64,000 nt of DNA, taken from Umezawaea beigongshangensis (GTDB lineage Bacteria > Actinomycetota > Actinomycetes > Mycobacteriales > Pseudonocardiaceae). The translations under genes were made by a program, and so were the position numbers. The notes under the pieces were generated by a model. The model made no database searches and was not told where the DNA came from. It was given only the letters and a program-made list of their open reading frames with translations. Shown here piece after piece: positions 62,852 through 64,000 of the stretch. The stretch is taken from assembly GCF_016464305.1 (NCBI RefSeq), contig NZ_JAEIOJ010000010.1, positions 124,001-188,000 on the forward strand, in the 5' to 3' direction. Numbering within the stretch: the first letter of the stretch is position 1; every line of letters starts with the position of its first letter.

Positions 62852-64000
62852 ATGGCCTTCTCCGTCCAGATGCCGGCACTAGGCGAGAGCGTTACCGAGG
62901 GAACAGTCACCAGGTGGCTGAAGCAGGAGGGCGACACCGTCGAGGTCGACGAGCCCTTGCTGGAGGTCTCCACCGACAAGGTCGACACCGAGATCCCCTC
63001 CCCCGCGGCCGGTGTGCTTCAGAAGATCGTCGCCCAGGAGGACGACACCGTCGAGGTCGGCGGCGAGCTCGCCGTGATCGGTGACGGTGCCGGCGGCGAC
63101 TCCGCCCCGGAGCCCGCGCAGGAGTCCCGGCCCGAGGCCGAGCCGGAGCCCGAGGCTCCCGCTCAGCAGGAGGCCCCCGCCGAGGAGGCTCCCCAGCAGG
63201 AGTCCGCGTCCTCCGGCGGCGGTTCCGCCGAGGGCACCCCGGTCACGATGCCCGCGCTCGGCGAGAGCGTCACCGAGGGCACCGTCACCCGGTGGCTCAA
63301 GCAGGTCGGCGACTCCGTCGAGGTCGACGAGGCCCTGCTGGAGGTCTCCACCGACAAGGTCGACACCGAGATCCCGTCCCCCGTGGCCGGGACGCTGCTG
63401 GAGATCAACGCCGAGGAGGACGCGACCGTCGAGGTCGGCGGTCAGCTCGCGGTGATCGGCTCGGGTTCCCCGGCTCCGAAGGCCGAGGCACCGAAGCCCG
63501 CTCCGGCTCCCGCCGAGGAGAAGCCGAAGCAGCAGGAAGCCCCGAAGCAGGAGGCTCCGAAGCAGGAAGCCGCCGAGGAGGCTCCGAAGCCCGCTCCGCA
63601 GGCCCAGGCGGCCCCGAAGCAGGAGGCTCCCGCGGCGCAGCAGCAGTCGAACGGCGAGTCCAGCGGCGCCCCGTACGTGACGCCGCTGGTGCGCAAGCTC
63701 GCCACGGAGAACGGCATCGACCTGGGCTCGCTCACGGGCACCGGCGTCGGTGGGCGCATCCGCAAGCAGGACGTGCTCGCGGCCGTCGAGGAGGCCAAGA
63801 AGGCCGCCGAGGCGCCGAAGCAGGCTCCGGCCGCGGCGGCCCCGCAGCGTGCGGCGGCTCCGGCCGCCCGTCCCGCCGACACCAGCGGCCTGCGCGGCAG
63901 CGTGCAGAAGCTGCCCAGGCTCCGCCAGATCGTGGCGCAGCGCACCCGCGAGTCGCTCCAGATGTCCGCGCAGCTCACGCAGGTGTTCGAGGTGGACGTC
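62852..64000 (+). CDS. sucB: Dihydrolipoamide acyltransferase E2 (SucB/DlaT type), partial
   Basis: The frame is open to the window end (383 codons so far). Two near-identical lipoyl domains (res ~2-77 and ~131-206) each carry the lipoyl-Lys motif [14 protein letters not shown]. They are joined by Ala/Pro/Glu-rich linkers. A long linker with repeated [11 protein letters not shown] units leads to an E3/E1-binding domain ([35 protein letters not shown], ~res 274-310). The acyltransferase core begins at [22 protein letters not shown] and is cut off. In actinobacteria this E2 (Rv2215 DlaT) is shared by pyruvate and 2-oxoglutarate complexes. Early codons are unusually rare (CTA, GTT, GGA, ACA). 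Confidence 0.93.
   Translation, partial: MAFSVQMPALGESVTEGTVTRWLKQEGDTVEVDEPLLEVSTDKVDTEIPSPAAGVLQKIVAQEDDTVEVGGELAVIGDGAGGDSAPEPAQESRPEAEPEPEAPAQQEAPAEEAPQQESASSGGGSAEGTPVTMPALGESVTEGTVTRWLKQVGDSVEVDEALLEVSTDKVDTEIPSPVAGTLLEINAEEDATVEVGGQLAVIGSGSPAPKAEAPKPAPAPAEEKPKQQEAPKQEAPKQEAAEEAPKPAPQAQAAPKQEAPAAQQQSNGESSGAPYVTPLVRKLATENGIDLGSLTGTGVGGRIRKQDVLAAVEEAKKAAEAPKQAPAAAAPQRAAAPAARPADTSGLRGSVQKLPRLRQIVAQRTRESLQMSAQLTQVFEVDV

Overview
The window is a very GC-rich actinobacterial chromosome segment. It most resembles the Pseudonocardiales (Lentzea / Saccharothrix / Actinosynnema / Amycolatopsis type). Evidence: GTG starts are common, and there are mycobacterial-type envelope mannosyltransferases (mptA, pimB'), a mycothiol-dependent isomerase-family protein, an actinobacterial bc1-aa3 respiratory chain, and a class II DAHP synthase. 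From about 6.8 kb to the right edge the gene order follows the Mycobacterium tuberculosis interval around Rv2171-Rv2215. I identified this synteny by memory of that locus, not by a search.

Layout. 1-6.7 kb: a gene fragment, a VOC protein, a PhoD-like phosphatase, a two-gene operon behind a perfect LexA/SOS box, a YbaK-type deacylase, a GNAT and a DUF885 hydrolase. 6.8-14 kb: lppM, metF-like, a prenyl synthase, mptA, an Rv2175c-like DNA-binding protein and a PASTA kinase at the pknL position. 14-20 kb: aroG, a DUF2891 protein, pfkA with pyrophosphate-type signature residues, RNase AS, an acyltransferase and a DUF308-like membrane protein. 20-26 kb: a ROK kinase, small proteins, an ArsA-type ATPase, SRPBCC proteins, a metallophosphoesterase and fadD15. 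26-30 kb: a 1045-residue AfsR/SARP regulator that is absent from the mycobacterial order and is flanked by inverted arrays of a 22-bp repeat, then pimB'. 30-36.7 kb: a secreted gluzincin-like protein, an NlpC/P60 hydrolase, a NYN protein and a DEDD exonuclease/UvrC-like protein. 36.7-46 kb: a stand-alone AsnC ligand domain, the respiratory genes ctaE-qcrC-qcrA-qcrB and ctaC-ctaF, and between them a degenerate receiver, trpD and a second acyltransferase. 46-52.6 kb: asnB, a methyltransferase, an adenosine-kinase-like gene, erpA, a glycerate kinase and a DUF3043 protein. 52.6-56.4 kb: an aldo/keto reductase and cobU-cobT-cobS for the cobalamin lower ligand. 56.4-64 kb: ilvE, an APC permease, pepA, lpdA and the start of a two-lipoyl-domain E2 (sucB type), cut by the window end.

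Most of this is core metabolism: respiration, envelope mannolipid synthesis, 2-oxoacid dehydrogenase, amino-acid and cobalamin synthesis. No tRNA, rRNA, transposase, prophage or CRISPR array was seen. The parts that look least described are the SOS-controlled small operon at 2.5-3.75 kb, the 22-bp repeat arrays around the SARP regulator, an interleaved palindrome upstream of erpA, a 16-bp tandem repeat beside asnB, and a local inversion of the trpD/ctaE-qcrCAB block relative to M. tuberculosis. Many transcripts look leaderless, with a TAnnnT box 6-8 nt before the start codon, and several gene ends carry very long perfect hairpin terminators.
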